DNA of 60,239 bases from Acidimicrobiia bacterium (GTDB lineage Bacteria; Actinomycetota; Acidimicrobiia; Spongiisociales; UBA11373). Shown here in pieces: positions 23,842 through 32,755 of this stretch. The stretch is from positions 1-60,239 of the forward strand of contig JAJCYA010000056.1 in assembly GCA_029263095.1 (NCBI GenBank), written 5' to 3'. Below the pieces are notes generated by a model, which saw nothing but the letters and a program-made list of their open reading frames with translations, had not been told where the DNA came from and searched no databases. A program made the translations under genes and the position numbers. How positions within the stretch are numbered: the first letter of the stretch is position 1; each line of letters starts with the position of its first letter.

Positions 23842-25498
23842 GCCACGACGAAGACCAGCCTGGAAGGATCAGCTTTCCTCCGGCCAGCTCGCAGCCCGCC
23901 ATCGGCGCCCAGTCTTCACCTGGCAAGTCGTAGCAGACCTCGGCCCCCGACAGGTTCCCGACAACGAGAACACGGGCGGAGGCACTCCCCCGCTCTATGA
24001 CCAGCAACTCCGATGGAGCATCGAGCACCCGCTGTGGAGATAGGGGGTGAAAAGCGGAATGAGCCGCCCGCGTTGTGATCATCGCTTGGATCCCGGAGTA
24101 CACCCGTGCGGCCCGTGTCGATGGATCGGCGATCTCAGCTTCTAAGAGCGCCACGTCATCGAATCTCCGTCGGTTGAGCGATCGCGATCTGCCCGTTTTG
24201 CGGGTTCCGTCCAGGTCGTTGGAAGATCCGAAAAGGCTGTGGACGTAGACGAGCGGTACACCGGCCAGGCCCAACATCACGGCATGCGCCACGAGATGGC
24301 GACGAATCGCTTCCTCCTCCGTATGGCGAACGGCAACGAGGTCGAACCACGTGCCGTTCAGTTCGTAGGGCACCACCGACCCGTCGGCCAACGTGCGCTC
24401 GCCAACCGCGCCTCCAGCCTCCTTCACCAGATCGGCAAGAGCTTGAATGCGCTCTTGAGGAATGAGCCCTTCAGCGGGTCGGACCCCGACACCGTCGTGC
24501 GAGGCAAGGAAGTTCAGGAACGAAGTTCCCGGAACCAAGGCGCCCAGGCTGGAGAGCCATTCGACGAGTGCGGTGGTGTCGCCCCGCACCAGCGCATCGA
24601 GAACGAGCGGAGCCAGCGGGAACTGATACACCAGTTGAGCCTCGCGGCGGGACCCATCTCCCAGATACGAGATGTTCTCGGCGTGCGGAACATTCGTCTC
24701 GGTGACGATGATCACGTTGGGCGCGACTTCGTCCAGGCAAGCCCTGAGGAACTGGATGATCGCATGCGTCCCTGGAAGGTGGATGGAAGGCGTCCCCTCT
24801 ACCTTCCAGAGGAAACCCACCGCATCGAGCCGAAGCACCGTCGCCCCCCGGCCGACGTACTCGAGCAGAACGTCTAGAACACTCAGAAGGACCTCCGGGT
24901 TCCGGTAGTCCAAATCGACCTGATCGGATGAGAAGGTCGTCCACAGCCTGCGAGCACCATCGGCTGAGGGGAATTGCGTCACGAGCGGCGAGGTCCTCGG
25001 CCGCATGGTCTTCGACACATCGGCATCCGGAGCCACGTCCCGGAAATAGCCCGCAAACCGAGAGTCGCCGTCGAGAAACCTGCGGAACCATCCCGATTCG
25101 GCGGACATGTGGTTGATAACCCCGTCCACCATGAGCCGCCGACCACGCGCCAGGGCAGTCACATCGCTCCACTCGCCGTATGCATCATCGACTGCGTGGT
25201 AATCCTTGACGGCAAACCCATCGTCAGACGACCACGGGTAGAACGGCAACACGTGAACGCCGGTGATCCACGGCCGAGTGTGTACGTCGAGGAATTCTCC
25301 GAGAACTCGCAAAGGCGAACGCACTCCGTCCTGGAACTGATCGGCGTATGTGATCAACCATGCATCGCGCTCGGACAGCGGTGGGACAGCAAGAGTTGCC
25401 GCGGACCGAAACCGGTTCAGCAACTCGGCGACGCGAGGCGCTACGGCATCCGCGGTGTCATCTCCATAGATCTCGTCCAGAATCGCGCGCCACATCAC
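23828..25498 (-). CDS. GH13_18 sucrose phosphorylase-like enzyme (possibly glucosylglycerate phosphorylase)
   Basis: A 556-residue alpha-glucan-type phosphorylase with a TIM barrel. The nucleophile strand is TVLRLDAVGFLWK, the acid/base strand VTETNVPH and the third acid NFLASHDGVG. GH13_18 members cleave sucrose, glucosylglycerol or glucosylglycerate with phosphate to give glucose 1-phosphate. The CUT1 importer and LacI neighbours resemble the E. coli ycj locus, whose YcjM is a glucosylglycerate phosphorylase, so that activity is favoured but unproven. The GTG start overlaps the upstream stop, and an ATG follows immediately. Confidence 0.85.
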   Translation of the reverse strand: MMWRAILDEIYGDDTADAVAPRVAELLNRFRSAATLAVPPLSERDAWLITYADQFQDGVRSPLRVLGEFLDVHTRPWITGVHVLPFYPWSSDDGFAVKDYHAVDDAYGEWSDVTALARGRRLMVDGVINHMSAESGWFRRFLDGDSRFAGYFRDVAPDADVSKTMRPRTSPLVTQFPSADGARRLWTTFSSDQVDLDYRNPEVLLSVLDVLLEYVGRGATVLRLDAVGFLWKVEGTPSIHLPGTHAIIQFLRACLDEVAPNVIIVTETNVPHAENISYLGDGSRREAQLVYQFPLAPLVLDALVRGDTTALVEWLSSLGALVPGTSFLNFLASHDGVGVRPAEGLIPQERIQALADLVKEAGGAVGERTLADGSVVPYELNGTWFDLVAVRHTEEEAIRRHLVAHAVMLGLAGVPLVYVHSLFGSSNDLDGTRKTGRSRSLNRRRFDDVALLEAEIADPSTRAARVYSGIQAMITTRAAHSAFHPLSPQRVLDAPSELLVIERGSASARVLVVGNLSGAEVCYDLPGEDWAPMAGCELAGGKLILPGWSSSWLRSV

Positions 25499-26037
25499 CG
25501 TGCCCTCCTCTCGCTCACGAGGTCAGCGGCAAGCACTGCAACAAGGGGAAGGAACGGAGTCACCAGCAGCGCGAAGCCGAACGCCACACGCACGATGATG
25601 AAGACGTATGCCGTCACAAGAGCCGCTGCGATCATTCGGGTCCGAATTCGTTGCGACCCGTCCCGACGAAGAGCGATCGATCCACCAAACCCAACGGCCG
25701 CTGCGAACGGCGAAACCAGCTCGCCGAAAACGAATGGAAACCAGGTCCAGAGCACCAGCGCCAGAGCAGTGGCAAGCGACGTGACCCTCACGATCCGATC
25801 GTGTTGCGAAAGCCACGCCAACACGAGGAAGGCCACTGGGAGCATGAAGAAACCGACTGCGACCGCGACGCCCGTCGTGCCGTCGACGGTGCCCGTGTCC
25901 GAAGCCGCGGCCACCGCCACGACAACAGCCCAATAGGCCACGACAGCCGCCAGCGTCGCGAACGCGACGGCCATCGCCCGCCGTGGAAGGCTCGGCCGGT
26001 CGATGTTCGGTCCGGTGGTCGAATGCTCGTCCGGCAC
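25495..26037 (-). CDS. Polytopic membrane protein, unrecognised
   Basis: A 180-residue protein with about five hydrophobic segments (residues 22-45, 55-75, 85-115 and 132-168), a charged N-terminus and a basic C-terminal tail. No family was recognised. Its stop codon overlaps the GTG/ATG start of the phosphorylase, so the two are co-expressed. It could be a helper of the sugar pathway or only a fellow traveller. Confidence 0.7.
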   Translation of the reverse strand: MPDEHSTTGPNIDRPSLPRRAMAVAFATLAAVVAYWAVVVAVAAASDTGTVDGTTGVAVAVGFFMLPVAFLVLAWLSQHDRIVRVTSLATALALVLWTWFPFVFGELVSPFAAAVGFGGSIALRRDGSQRIRTRMIAAALVTAYVFIIVRVAFGFALLVTPFLPLVAVLAADLVSERRAR

Positions 26038-26205
26038 GTCCTCCCCAGGTGTCTATCAGGTCGGATCGCGTCGAGGACGCGTCCCAACAGGCCTTCTGCG
26101 GCCGAGGATGGTACACACAGGGCCGACACCGAGCCCGATACCACGTCAGGTCGCAGCACCCAACCGGCGACCCGTTCGACGTCAGGCGAGCACAGCTCGC
26201 AAGAG

Positions 26206-28245
26206 TCACCGAGTCGAGATACCGGTTTCGGCGACGATTCGTCTGGCCTCCTCCCGGGCTCCCAATGCCCACGCTTCGCCTTTTTCGAGAGCCCGCTCGA
26301 GGACGTCCAGAGCGTCGTAGAAATCGTCCCAACCCAGCCGATCCGCCTCTACTTCAGCCACGAATCCACTCGCTGCGAATCGACGTGCTCGATCGCAACG
26401 CCGCAGCCCATCGACGAACAATCGATGAGCAGCGTCCTCGCGACCATCCTGCGCCCAGGACAGCGTGGTCACCGCCAGGCGTACAAAAGCCAGCGTCACA
26501 GGGATTTGAGAGATGAAGGCTCCAGTGAAGGGGCCAAGCTCGGCCTTGATCGATTGCAGATCTGGATCAATCATGCGACCGAGTGCAGAGAACATGAGAG
26601 TCCGCTCGTGATCGCCGATGAGCTTGTCGATCGCGGCGATGGCCACCGCATCCGCCGCAAAGGCATCCTTGTCGTGCCTCATTACCAACCCCGGTACGTG
26701 GACGGAAACCGGGCGACGCTCGTTCGACCAAACCGAGAGCCCAAAAGCTTGGTCTTCAGCCCGACCCCAGAACGACGGACTAAACGGCCGGGCCCGCCTC
26801 ATCCCTGCCACCGTGGCTCCCGTGGTGCCTCCCGTCACGTGAACCCGCTGTCTTGTCCCACCATCGGGTCCTGGCAGCATCTCGGCTTCAGTCGACACCG
26901 CCTGAGGTAGCGCCCCAAAGAAGATGAGATCCTCTGCGCGCCGCGGTGCACCCGGATTCACAACGTCCGGAGTATGCAGACCTGCCTCGACGTCACCCAC
27001 ATTGACGAGAGACCCAGCGATGAACTCCAGCGAGACGGGGATGCCTGCAGAGTCCAAAGCCGTACCCCCCCATAGCGGGAATGCGATGTGTTCGAAGGCA
27101 GACATGCCGGTCTCGGCCACGAGCTGCTCTTGCGGAAAGACCTGATCGAGATCGATCTTGAATGTCCCCCTAATCCGATCGTCGACGAGGACATTCCACA
27201 GGGCTGAGATCGCTTTCAAGAAGGAGTAGTGGCGACCATACGTGCCGGCAACTCCGAAGACGCGCGCCGCCCCTTCCCCCGTTCTGCCCAGTCGATCAAG
27301 CGCCGGTCCGAGCACGTCGACAACTAGACGCCGGGCATCGGACTCCGTGAAGGCGTACAGCTCCAGATTCGCGAGCGCAACGCCGGACAACACTCGCCGC
27401 ACGTGACAGGCAGCGACCTCGTCAAGGCCTGCGTGTGTGGTGGAGACCGAAAGCACCACCGGTACCGGATCATCGAGCACACGCCGGTCTCGCTCGAATC
27501 CGACAGCACGATCCAGAGCGCTCAACCCATAAACAGCTTCGTGACGGTCTGAAGGCGAGTCGATCGATATCGGATGGTCATACCAAGATTGCTGAGACTC
27601 GGAAGCGGCGCGATGCGTCGCAGCCAGCTCGTCGAACGGCAGACCCTCGCCGTCTCCGAGCGGAGGAGCAAGAAGCACGTTGGAGGTGAGGAGTACTTCA
27701 CTCGGGGCGATCGGCTCCGGATTCGCGACGACGCTGCTCAGGCTTCGCTCGTTTCGCAACGCGGCAATGGCCTCGGACCACGCGCCGGAGAGACCAACGG
27801 CGTCCGGAAAGAATGCAGCCCACATTCCTTCTACAGCATCAGCGGCGTCCACAGCCCGTTCGACCGCCGCGCTGGCTGCAACCAGCCGCCCAAAGACCTG
27901 AGGCCGATCGACCTCACTCGCGATATCTCGAGCTGCGGCCTCAAGCGCGGCAACCAACTCTTCTGAATCCGCCGACGCGCCGAGCACAGCTCTCGGATCG
28001 ATCAGATGCTCGAGGAATCGACCGGCAAGGCGCACACCCTGGGGCATCGTCGGATTCTCTGACAGGGCTCCAGGGTCCAAGGTCGGAACGTCCGATCGCG
28101 CCAGCCACGCGACCAGCAGCCTCCGTAGCGCTTCGATGGAACACTCCAGGTTCGGGGGGAAGGAGCGTACCGATGGTCGGAGGACGTTCCCACGGAGGAG
28201 AGACTCCCCCGGAACCAGAAGCCTCGTGCTCCCCGCAGTAGACAC
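26206..28245 (-). CDS. Large GT-A-like glycosyltransferase with DxD motif, unassigned family
   Basis: A 679-residue protein. The central part reads like a nucleotide-sugar transferase: VVLSVSTTHAGLDEVAACHV (about 262-282), YGRHYSFLKAISALWN, then FKIDLDQVFP with a DLD motif at 365-367, PLWGG, and WGRAEDQAF with an acidic pair near 497. The N-terminal 200 residues and C-terminal 130 are helical and match nothing I recognise. It belongs with the sugar importer and phosphorylase by location. The GTG at 28245 is preferred because earlier starts give an arginine-rich non-conserved tail that reaches the divergent cofC ATG. Confidence 0.6.
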   Translation of the reverse strand: MSTAGSTRLLVPGESLLRGNVLRPSVRSFPPNLECSIEALRRLLVAWLARSDVPTLDPGALSENPTMPQGVRLAGRFLEHLIDPRAVLGASADSEELVAALEAAARDIASEVDRPQVFGRLVAASAAVERAVDAADAVEGMWAAFFPDAVGLSGAWSEAIAALRNERSLSSVVANPEPIAPSEVLLTSNVLLAPPLGDGEGLPFDELAATHRAASESQQSWYDHPISIDSPSDRHEAVYGLSALDRAVGFERDRRVLDDPVPVVLSVSTTHAGLDEVAACHVRRVLSGVALANLELYAFTESDARRLVVDVLGPALDRLGRTGEGAARVFGVAGTYGRHYSFLKAISALWNVLVDDRIRGTFKIDLDQVFPQEQLVAETGMSAFEHIAFPLWGGTALDSAGIPVSLEFIAGSLVNVGDVEAGLHTPDVVNPGAPRRAEDLIFFGALPQAVSTEAEMLPGPDGGTRQRVHVTGGTTGATVAGMRRARPFSPSFWGRAEDQAFGLSVWSNERRPVSVHVPGLVMRHDKDAFAADAVAIAAIDKLIGDHERTLMFSALGRMIDPDLQSIKAELGPFTGAFISQIPVTLAFVRLAVTTLSWAQDGREDAAHRLFVDGLRRCDRARRFAASGFVAEVEADRLGWDDFYDALDVLERALEKGEAWALGAREEARRIVAETGISTR

Positions 28246-28325
28246 ACGTTTCTCGGTGCCGCAATCGACATCCCGGTTCTGAACAACCCAGTCCCGCCGA
28301 ATCTGCGTTCGTCGACGCTCCCTCG

Positions 28326-28331
28326 TAGTCT
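28326..28331 (+). promoter_or_regulatory. -10 hexamer of cofC
   Basis: TAGTCT lies eleven bases before the cofC ATG, in the short divergent region with the large glycosyltransferase-like gene. Confidence 0.4.
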
Positions 28332-28342
28332 GATCCACCGCC

Positions 28343-28927
28343 ATGAGCCTCACCGCAGTGATCCCACTCAAAGGGTTCGACGTCGCCAAGAAGCGGCTCG
28401 CTCCCGCACTCGAAGGTCGGCGCCGTTCGACTCTCGCCCGGGCAACAGCCGACCACGTGGCGCGGGCCTGCGCCGATGGCGGCTTCGACGTTGCCGTCGT
28501 GACCGGGGATGAAGTGGTGGCTGAGTGGGCCGCCGGCCACTCAGCAGTGGTGATCGCCGATCCGAAGCAGGGTCTCGATGCCGCATGTCACGCAGGGATC
28601 GCAGCGTGCGATGGGCCCTGGATAGTCGTCCACGGTGACCTGCCACTGCTCGACGCCGCCACGATGCGTCGGGTTGGTGCCACGCTCGCCAAAGAGAAGC
28701 CGGTGATTGCACCATCACGTGACGGTGGGACCAACCTGCTCGGAGGGAGCGGCCGGCTCCGATTCTCCTACGGTCCGGGGTCGTTCCATCGCCATCTCAC
28801 CGTGCTTTCTGGACGACCCGAGGTGTTCACCGGCATTGAGACCATCATCGAATTGGACACTCCGGCCGACCTGTCAGCGGCTTCCAATCTTCCCGGTGGT
28901 GCCTGGCTTGTTCCGTTCTTGTCCTGA
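28343..28927 (+). CDS. cofC: CofC/FbiD-type phospholactate (phosphoenolpyruvate) guanylyltransferase
   Basis: A 194-residue nucleotidyltransferase of coenzyme F420 synthesis. It activates 2-phospholactate or phosphoenolpyruvate with GTP. Motifs are VIPLKGFDVAKKRLAP at the N-terminus, VHGDLPLLDAA (metal-binding Asp) and PSRDGGTNLL. Actinobacteria generally use the phosphoenolpyruvate route, so FbiD may be the better name. No other F420 genes are in the window. It is divergent from the glycosyltransferase-like gene. Confidence 0.88.
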   Translation: MSLTAVIPLKGFDVAKKRLAPALEGRRRSTLARATADHVARACADGGFDVAVVTGDEVVAEWAAGHSAVVIADPKQGLDAACHAGIAACDGPWIVVHGDLPLLDAATMRRVGATLAKEKPVIAPSRDGGTNLLGGSGRLRFSYGPGSFHRHLTVLSGRPEVFTGIETIIELDTPADLSAASNLPGGAWLVPFLS

Positions 28928-28938
28928 TCGCTGCCTCC

Positions 28939-28944
28939 TATCCT
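28939..28944 (+). promoter_or_regulatory. -10 hexamer of the saccharopine-dehydrogenase-like gene
   Basis: TATCCT is followed by six bases and the ATG at 28951, so this gene has its own leaderless promoter just after cofC. Confidence 0.5.
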
Positions 28945-28950
28945 GAGCTG

Positions 28951-30081
28951 ATGGCAAGGATCGCAATCCTCGGCTCCGGGATCGTTGGCAAGGCCGCCGC
29001 GTGGGACATGAGCAGGCGAGGGCACGAGGTGGTCGTGGCAGACGCCTCCGGTGCGGCTGCGGAGTCGGCTGCTCGGATTGCCAGCGCGACGTCCAGACGG
29101 GTTGATGCCACCAATGACGAAGACGTGCGTGCCTTGCTGGAGTCCGTCGACCTAGTCGTCTCGGGAGTCCCCTATCGCTTCGGCGTCGCCGTAGCCACTG
29201 CCGCGGTGGAGACGAACACCCACTATCTCGACTTGGGTGGGAATCCGACGATCGTCCGCCGTCAACTCGAACTCGATTCGGCGGCGATCGCGACCGGGGT
29301 CACCATCGTCCCCGATTGCGGCCTGGCCCCCGGAATGGCGAACGTCCTCGCCGCAGGGGTCGCCGCTGCGCTCGGGGACACCGGCATCGATGAGCTACGG
29401 CTCCGCGTTGGGGCTCTTCCGGCCGTTCCCGAAGGAACTCTCGGCTATCAGCTCGCATTCAACCCCGCCGGGCTCATCAACGAATACGCCGAACCGTGCG
29501 AAGTACTCCACGATGGGCAGTTCGCTACCGAGGACCCGCTGACGGGGATTGAGCACATCGAGTGGGACCCCTTCGGCACATTGGAAGCGTTCCACACCGC
29601 CGGAGGATCTTCCTCGCTCCCGGTGATCTTCGAGGACCGTGTCAGCGAACTCGACTACAAGACGTTGAGATTCGCCGGACACGGCAAGGCGTTTCGCGCC
29701 ATGCTGGAACTCGGGTTGTTCGCCGAACAACCCCAGCCGGGGACCGGCGTGGCGCCTCGCGATGTACTCCTTGAAGCGCTGAACGAATACCTGCCGGCCG
29801 GCGGCGATGACGTTGTTTTGGTTCGAGTCTGGGCTCGACGGGGCAATGACACCGCCGGTTACCAGATCGTGGACCGCAACGACGAGCGATTCTCGGCCCT
29901 AGCCCGAACTACCGCTTTCCCGGCGACGGCGCTCGCCGACCTGATCCTTCGAGGCGATATGGAGCCGGGGGCTCGTTCGATGGACGGCGCGATGAGTGCG
30001 CAGGATCTCATCGCCGAACTCCATCCGGTCGGGATCAGGATCGAGGACTTCGCCCCACCAGGTCAGCCGCCCGCCGAATAG
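28951..30081 (+). CDS. Saccharopine dehydrogenase family oxidoreductase
   Basis: A 376-residue protein with an N-terminal Rossmann domain (RIAILGSGIVGKAAAWDM, GxGxxG) and the family's YLDLGGNP and VPDCGLAPGMANVLA segments. The closest known patterns are lysine 6-dehydrogenase and carboxynorspermidine-type enzymes, which act on amino-acid-derived imines with NAD(P). The substrate here is unknown. It lies 23 bases after cofC but carries its own -10. Confidence 0.82.
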   Translation: MARIAILGSGIVGKAAAWDMSRRGHEVVVADASGAAAESAARIASATSRRVDATNDEDVRALLESVDLVVSGVPYRFGVAVATAAVETNTHYLDLGGNPTIVRRQLELDSAAIATGVTIVPDCGLAPGMANVLAAGVAAALGDTGIDELRLRVGALPAVPEGTLGYQLAFNPAGLINEYAEPCEVLHDGQFATEDPLTGIEHIEWDPFGTLEAFHTAGGSSSLPVIFEDRVSELDYKTLRFAGHGKAFRAMLELGLFAEQPQPGTGVAPRDVLLEALNEYLPAGGDDVVLVRVWARRGNDTAGYQIVDRNDERFSALARTTAFPATALADLILRGDMEPGARSMDGAMSAQDLIAELHPVGIRIEDFAPPGQPPAE

Positions 30082-30154
30082 CCGGTCGGCCCGGGCGCGC
30101 CGCGAGTTCAAGTGGATCGGCGAACCGATCCGCCCCAAGAAGCAGACTCGGCTC

Positions 30155-31375
30155 CTAGTAGTTGCCTTCGCGGAACCCCACGCGGTCACCACTCCCCGGA
30201 TCGAAGAAGTGGAGCTTCGCTGAATCCACCACCAGTTCCACCGAGTCTCCGATACCAACAGGAACGTCGGAGGAGATTCGGGAAGTGAACTTGGACGTGT
30301 CGCCCAAGGACGCCACATCGGCACCGCTGTCGGCCAGCAACTCCTCGATATCGGGCGTAACCACCGGTGGGACATCGACCTGATAGTGAACAAAGGTCTC
30401 GGAACCGAGCACCTCGGTGACCTCAGCAGTGACCGACATAGTCCGCCCCGCACCGTCGCCAGCAATACTGGCGTGCTCGAAATCACCGGGTCGGATACCT
30501 ATGACCAAGTCCTTGTTCATGTGGTTCTCGATGCCCACGTGGCGATCCAACGCTCGCTGATCGACAGCTATCCGGAAGCTACCGAAGGCGGCCGTTACCG
30601 ATCCGCCAGAACCCTCGAGACGACCCATCGCCATATTCATTGACGGGCTCCCGATGAACCCGGCGACAAAGAGGTTCTTGGGGTTGTGGAACAGTTCCGC
30701 TGGTGGAGCAACCTGCTGCAAGTTGTCGGGACGCAGCTTGCTGACCGGCTTGAGCACCGCCACCCGCTGGCCGAGCGTCATTGCCTCCACCTGATCGTGA
30801 GTCACATACACGGTGGTCGTGGTGAGCCGAGCGTGTAGACGTCCCAGCTCGGTGCGCATCTGGACTCGAAGCTTGGCATCGAGGTTGGAGAGGGGTTCGT
30901 CCATCAGGAAGGCCTTGGGCTCACGAACGATCGCTCGACCCATGGCAACTCGCTGACGCTGCCCACCGGAGAGAGCCTTGGGTTTGCGCTCGAGAAACTC
31001 GGTGATCTCGAGCGTATCTGCCGCTCCCTGGACTCGACGGTCGATCTCTTCCTTGTCCATCTTGCGGAGCTTGAGACCGAACGCCATGTTGTCGTATACC
31101 GACATATGCGGGTACAGGGCGTAGTTCTGGAACACCATCGCGATATCGCGATCCTTGGCCGTGACATCGTTGACGACGACGTCACCAATGGTCATCTTGC
31201 CCTCCGAGATATCCTCGAGTCCGGCCACCATTCGCAGGATCGTTGACTTGCCGCACCCAGAGGGTCCGACCAGCACGAGGAACTCCCCGTCTTCGATCGT
31301 GAGGTTCACGTCGCCGACGGCACGGGTCCCATCGTCGTAGATCTTGCCGATCTCCTCGAGTTTGATCTCTGCCAT
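30155..31375 (-). CDS. ABC sugar transporter ATP-binding protein (UgpC/MsmK/MalK type)
   Basis: A 406-residue ATPase. It has Walker A GPSGCGKST near residue 38, Q-loop FQNYALYPHM, signature LSGGQRQRVAMGRAI, Walker B AFLMDEPLSNLD and the switch His in VTHDQVEA. The C-terminal third is a TOBE/regulatory domain as in CUT1 transporters. The importer operon at 19151-22589 lacks an ATPase, so this gene most likely energises it and perhaps others. A GGAGG site lies five bases before the ATG. Confidence 0.95.
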   Translation of the reverse strand: MAEIKLEEIGKIYDDGTRAVGDVNLTIEDGEFLVLVGPSGCGKSTILRMVAGLEDISEGKMTIGDVVVNDVTAKDRDIAMVFQNYALYPHMSVYDNMAFGLKLRKMDKEEIDRRVQGAADTLEITEFLERKPKALSGGQRQRVAMGRAIVREPKAFLMDEPLSNLDAKLRVQMRTELGRLHARLTTTTVYVTHDQVEAMTLGQRVAVLKPVSKLRPDNLQQVAPPAELFHNPKNLFVAGFIGSPSMNMAMGRLEGSGGSVTAAFGSFRIAVDQRALDRHVGIENHMNKDLVIGIRPGDFEHASIAGDGAGRTMSVTAEVTEVLGSETFVHYQVDVPPVVTPDIEELLADSGADVASLGDTSKFTSRISSDVPVGIGDSVELVVDSAKLHFFDPGSGDRVGFREGNY

Positions 31376-31426
31376 TGATCCTCCCAGGGCCATGGTGTTC
31401 GGCGCCGAGGTTAGCAACGCGGCTTG

Positions 31427-31432
31427 TACCAT
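31427..31432 (+). promoter_or_regulatory. -10 hexamer upstream of the SDR gene
   Basis: TACCAT sits 31 bases before the GTG start, within the 88-bp divergent gap. This gene has a leader with a GAGG ribosome site, unlike many neighbours. Confidence 0.4.
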
Positions 31433-31463
31433 TGCTGAGAAGTTCGCTGCACGAGGAAATGAC

Positions 31464-32171
31464 GTGTCAGACCCTGTTGCTGTACTCACCGGTGGCACCG
31501 GTGGGCTTGGTAGAGAAGTCGCGGCCCGATTGGCAGGCCGGGGCTTCCGGCTCGCCATGACCTACCTCGTCCCCGCCGAGGCCAACGAGGTCGAAGAGGC
31601 CCTGCGTCTCCCCGAGGACCGGCTCATGCTCAAACGAGTCGACTGGACCGACGGCGAGGCGGCAAACGCCGTCATACAGGAGGTCGCCGAATCATTCGGA
31701 CAGATCAACGTGGTGGCATGTCTCGTCGGCGGATGGTCGGGAGGTCGTGACGTCGAAGAAACGGATGACATTCGATTCGAACGCATGATCGACCTCAACC
31801 TGCGGACCTCGTTCAACGCAGCACGAGCCGCCATCCCCCACCTGCGCGCCGCCGAATGGGGACGGATCATCATGATCGGTAGCCGCTCGGCGATCGATCC
31901 TCCTTCGGGACAGGCGATGTACAACGTGGCAAAGGCCGGAGTGATAGCTCTCGCCCGGTCGATCGCCGACGAAGTCTCGGACGCCAATGTGACGTCGAAC
32001 GTCGTCCTCCCGGCGCTCATCGATACACCCGCATTCCGCGAGGTGGTGCCCTTCGCCAACTATGTCGATTGGCCGACTCCGGGTGAGATCGCCGCGGTGA
32101 TCGACTTCCTCGCTTCCGAGGATTCCTCCGTCATCAACGGAGCGATGATCCCGGTGTACGGAGGCTCCTAG
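31464..32171 (+). CDS. Short-chain dehydrogenase/reductase
   Basis: A 235-residue SDR. It has the NAD(P) motif LTGGTGGLG at the N-terminus, a catalytic Ser in MIGSRSA and YNVAK with the Tyr/Lys pair. The C-terminus (INGAMIPVYGGS) is the usual SDR ending. The substrate is unknown. The GTG start follows a GAGG site. Longer upstream readings run into the divergent ATPase gene and are rejected. Confidence 0.9.
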   Translation: MSDPVAVLTGGTGGLGREVAARLAGRGFRLAMTYLVPAEANEVEEALRLPEDRLMLKRVDWTDGEAANAVIQEVAESFGQINVVACLVGGWSGGRDVEETDDIRFERMIDLNLRTSFNAARAAIPHLRAAEWGRIIMIGSRSAIDPPSGQAMYNVAKAGVIALARSIADEVSDANVTSNVVLPALIDTPAFREVVPFANYVDWPTPGEIAAVIDFLASEDSSVINGAMIPVYGGS

Positions 32172-32250
32172 CGGAGCGACCGGCGACCGGCGAAAAGCAA
32201 TACCACCCTCTTGCCAATCGCGGGAGACGGCGACAGCCGACGACCCTCCG

Positions 32251-32462
32251 CCTGTTCGGCCCGCAGGGCCGAAGTCGGCCTTGGTACACAACGGCCCCGG
32301 TGGGGCAGGGGCCCCACCATGGGGAGGAGGGCCGACCGGCGCCTGTTCGGCCCGCAGGGCCAAAGTCGGCCTTGGTACACAACGGCCCCGGTGGGGCAGG
32401 GGCCCCACCATGGGGAGGAGGGCCGACCAGCGCCTGTTCGGCCCGCAGGGCCAAAGTCGGCC
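32251..32462. repeat. 91-bp tandem direct repeat, 2.3 copies
   Basis: Two full units (32251-32341 and 32342-32432) and a partial third (32433-32462) are almost identical, differing at only a few bases. Each unit contains a perfect 8-bp stem around a 4-base loop (GGTGGGGC/GCCCCACC) and a small GGCCC-GCA-GGGCC hairpin. GTCGGCC and GGCCGAC ends could close a larger fold. The period is not a multiple of three. The array lies immediately 3' of tRNA-Glu, so it may be transcribed as the tRNA trailer. Confidence 0.9.
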
Positions 32463-32476
32463 CGGGTATGAATTCG

Positions 32477-32549
32477 TAGCCCCGACCGGATTTGAACCGG
32501 CGTTACTGGCTTGAGAGGCCAGCGTCCTAGGCCGCTAGACGACGGGGCC
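32477..32549 (-). tRNA. tRNA-Glu (CTC)
   Basis: A 73-nt cloverleaf on the minus strand. The acceptor stem is GGCCCCG/CGGGGCT. The D-arm is GTCTAGCGGCCTAGGAC. The anticodon stem CTGGC/GCCAG encloses the loop CTCTCAA, giving anticodon CTC. The T-arm is GCCGG-TTCAAAT-CCGGT. The CCA end is not encoded. It lies 25 bases downstream of tRNA-Gln and is probably co-transcribed. Confidence 0.93.
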
Positions 32550-32574
32550 GCGGGCGGTATTTGTACCACCTTTG

Positions 32575-32646
32575 CTCGGGGGGAAGGACTCGAACCCTCA
32601 ATGCTTGGACCAGAACCAAGTGTGTTGCCGATTACACCACCCCCGA
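32575..32646 (-). tRNA. tRNA-Gln (CTG)
   Basis: A 72-nt cloverleaf on the minus strand. The acceptor stem is TCGGGGG/CCCCCGA. The anticodon stem CTTGG/CCAAG has the loop TTCTGGT, giving anticodon CTG. The T-loop is TTCGAGT. CCA is not encoded. With GatCAB in the same window, its charging probably goes through Glu-tRNA-Gln. Confidence 0.93.
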
Positions 32647-32755
32647 AGGGCCGGGGAATGGTAGCTATGGGGTTAGAGGAGGCAAGACGGAGATTGGGTG
32701 TCCGAGTCCGGAGTAGCCCTGCACTTGTCGGTGCCACTCGAATCTGGTGCGGGAG

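Noticed and set aside
32251-32462. CRISPR array
   Set aside because: Whole 91-bp units repeat with no unique spacers and no cas genes nearby, so it is a simple tandem repeat.
32167-32737. Proteins encoded across the 91-bp repeats and tRNA genes
   Set aside because: Frames exist only because of GC-rich repeats and antisense tRNA. The period is not a multiple of three and no family is recognised.
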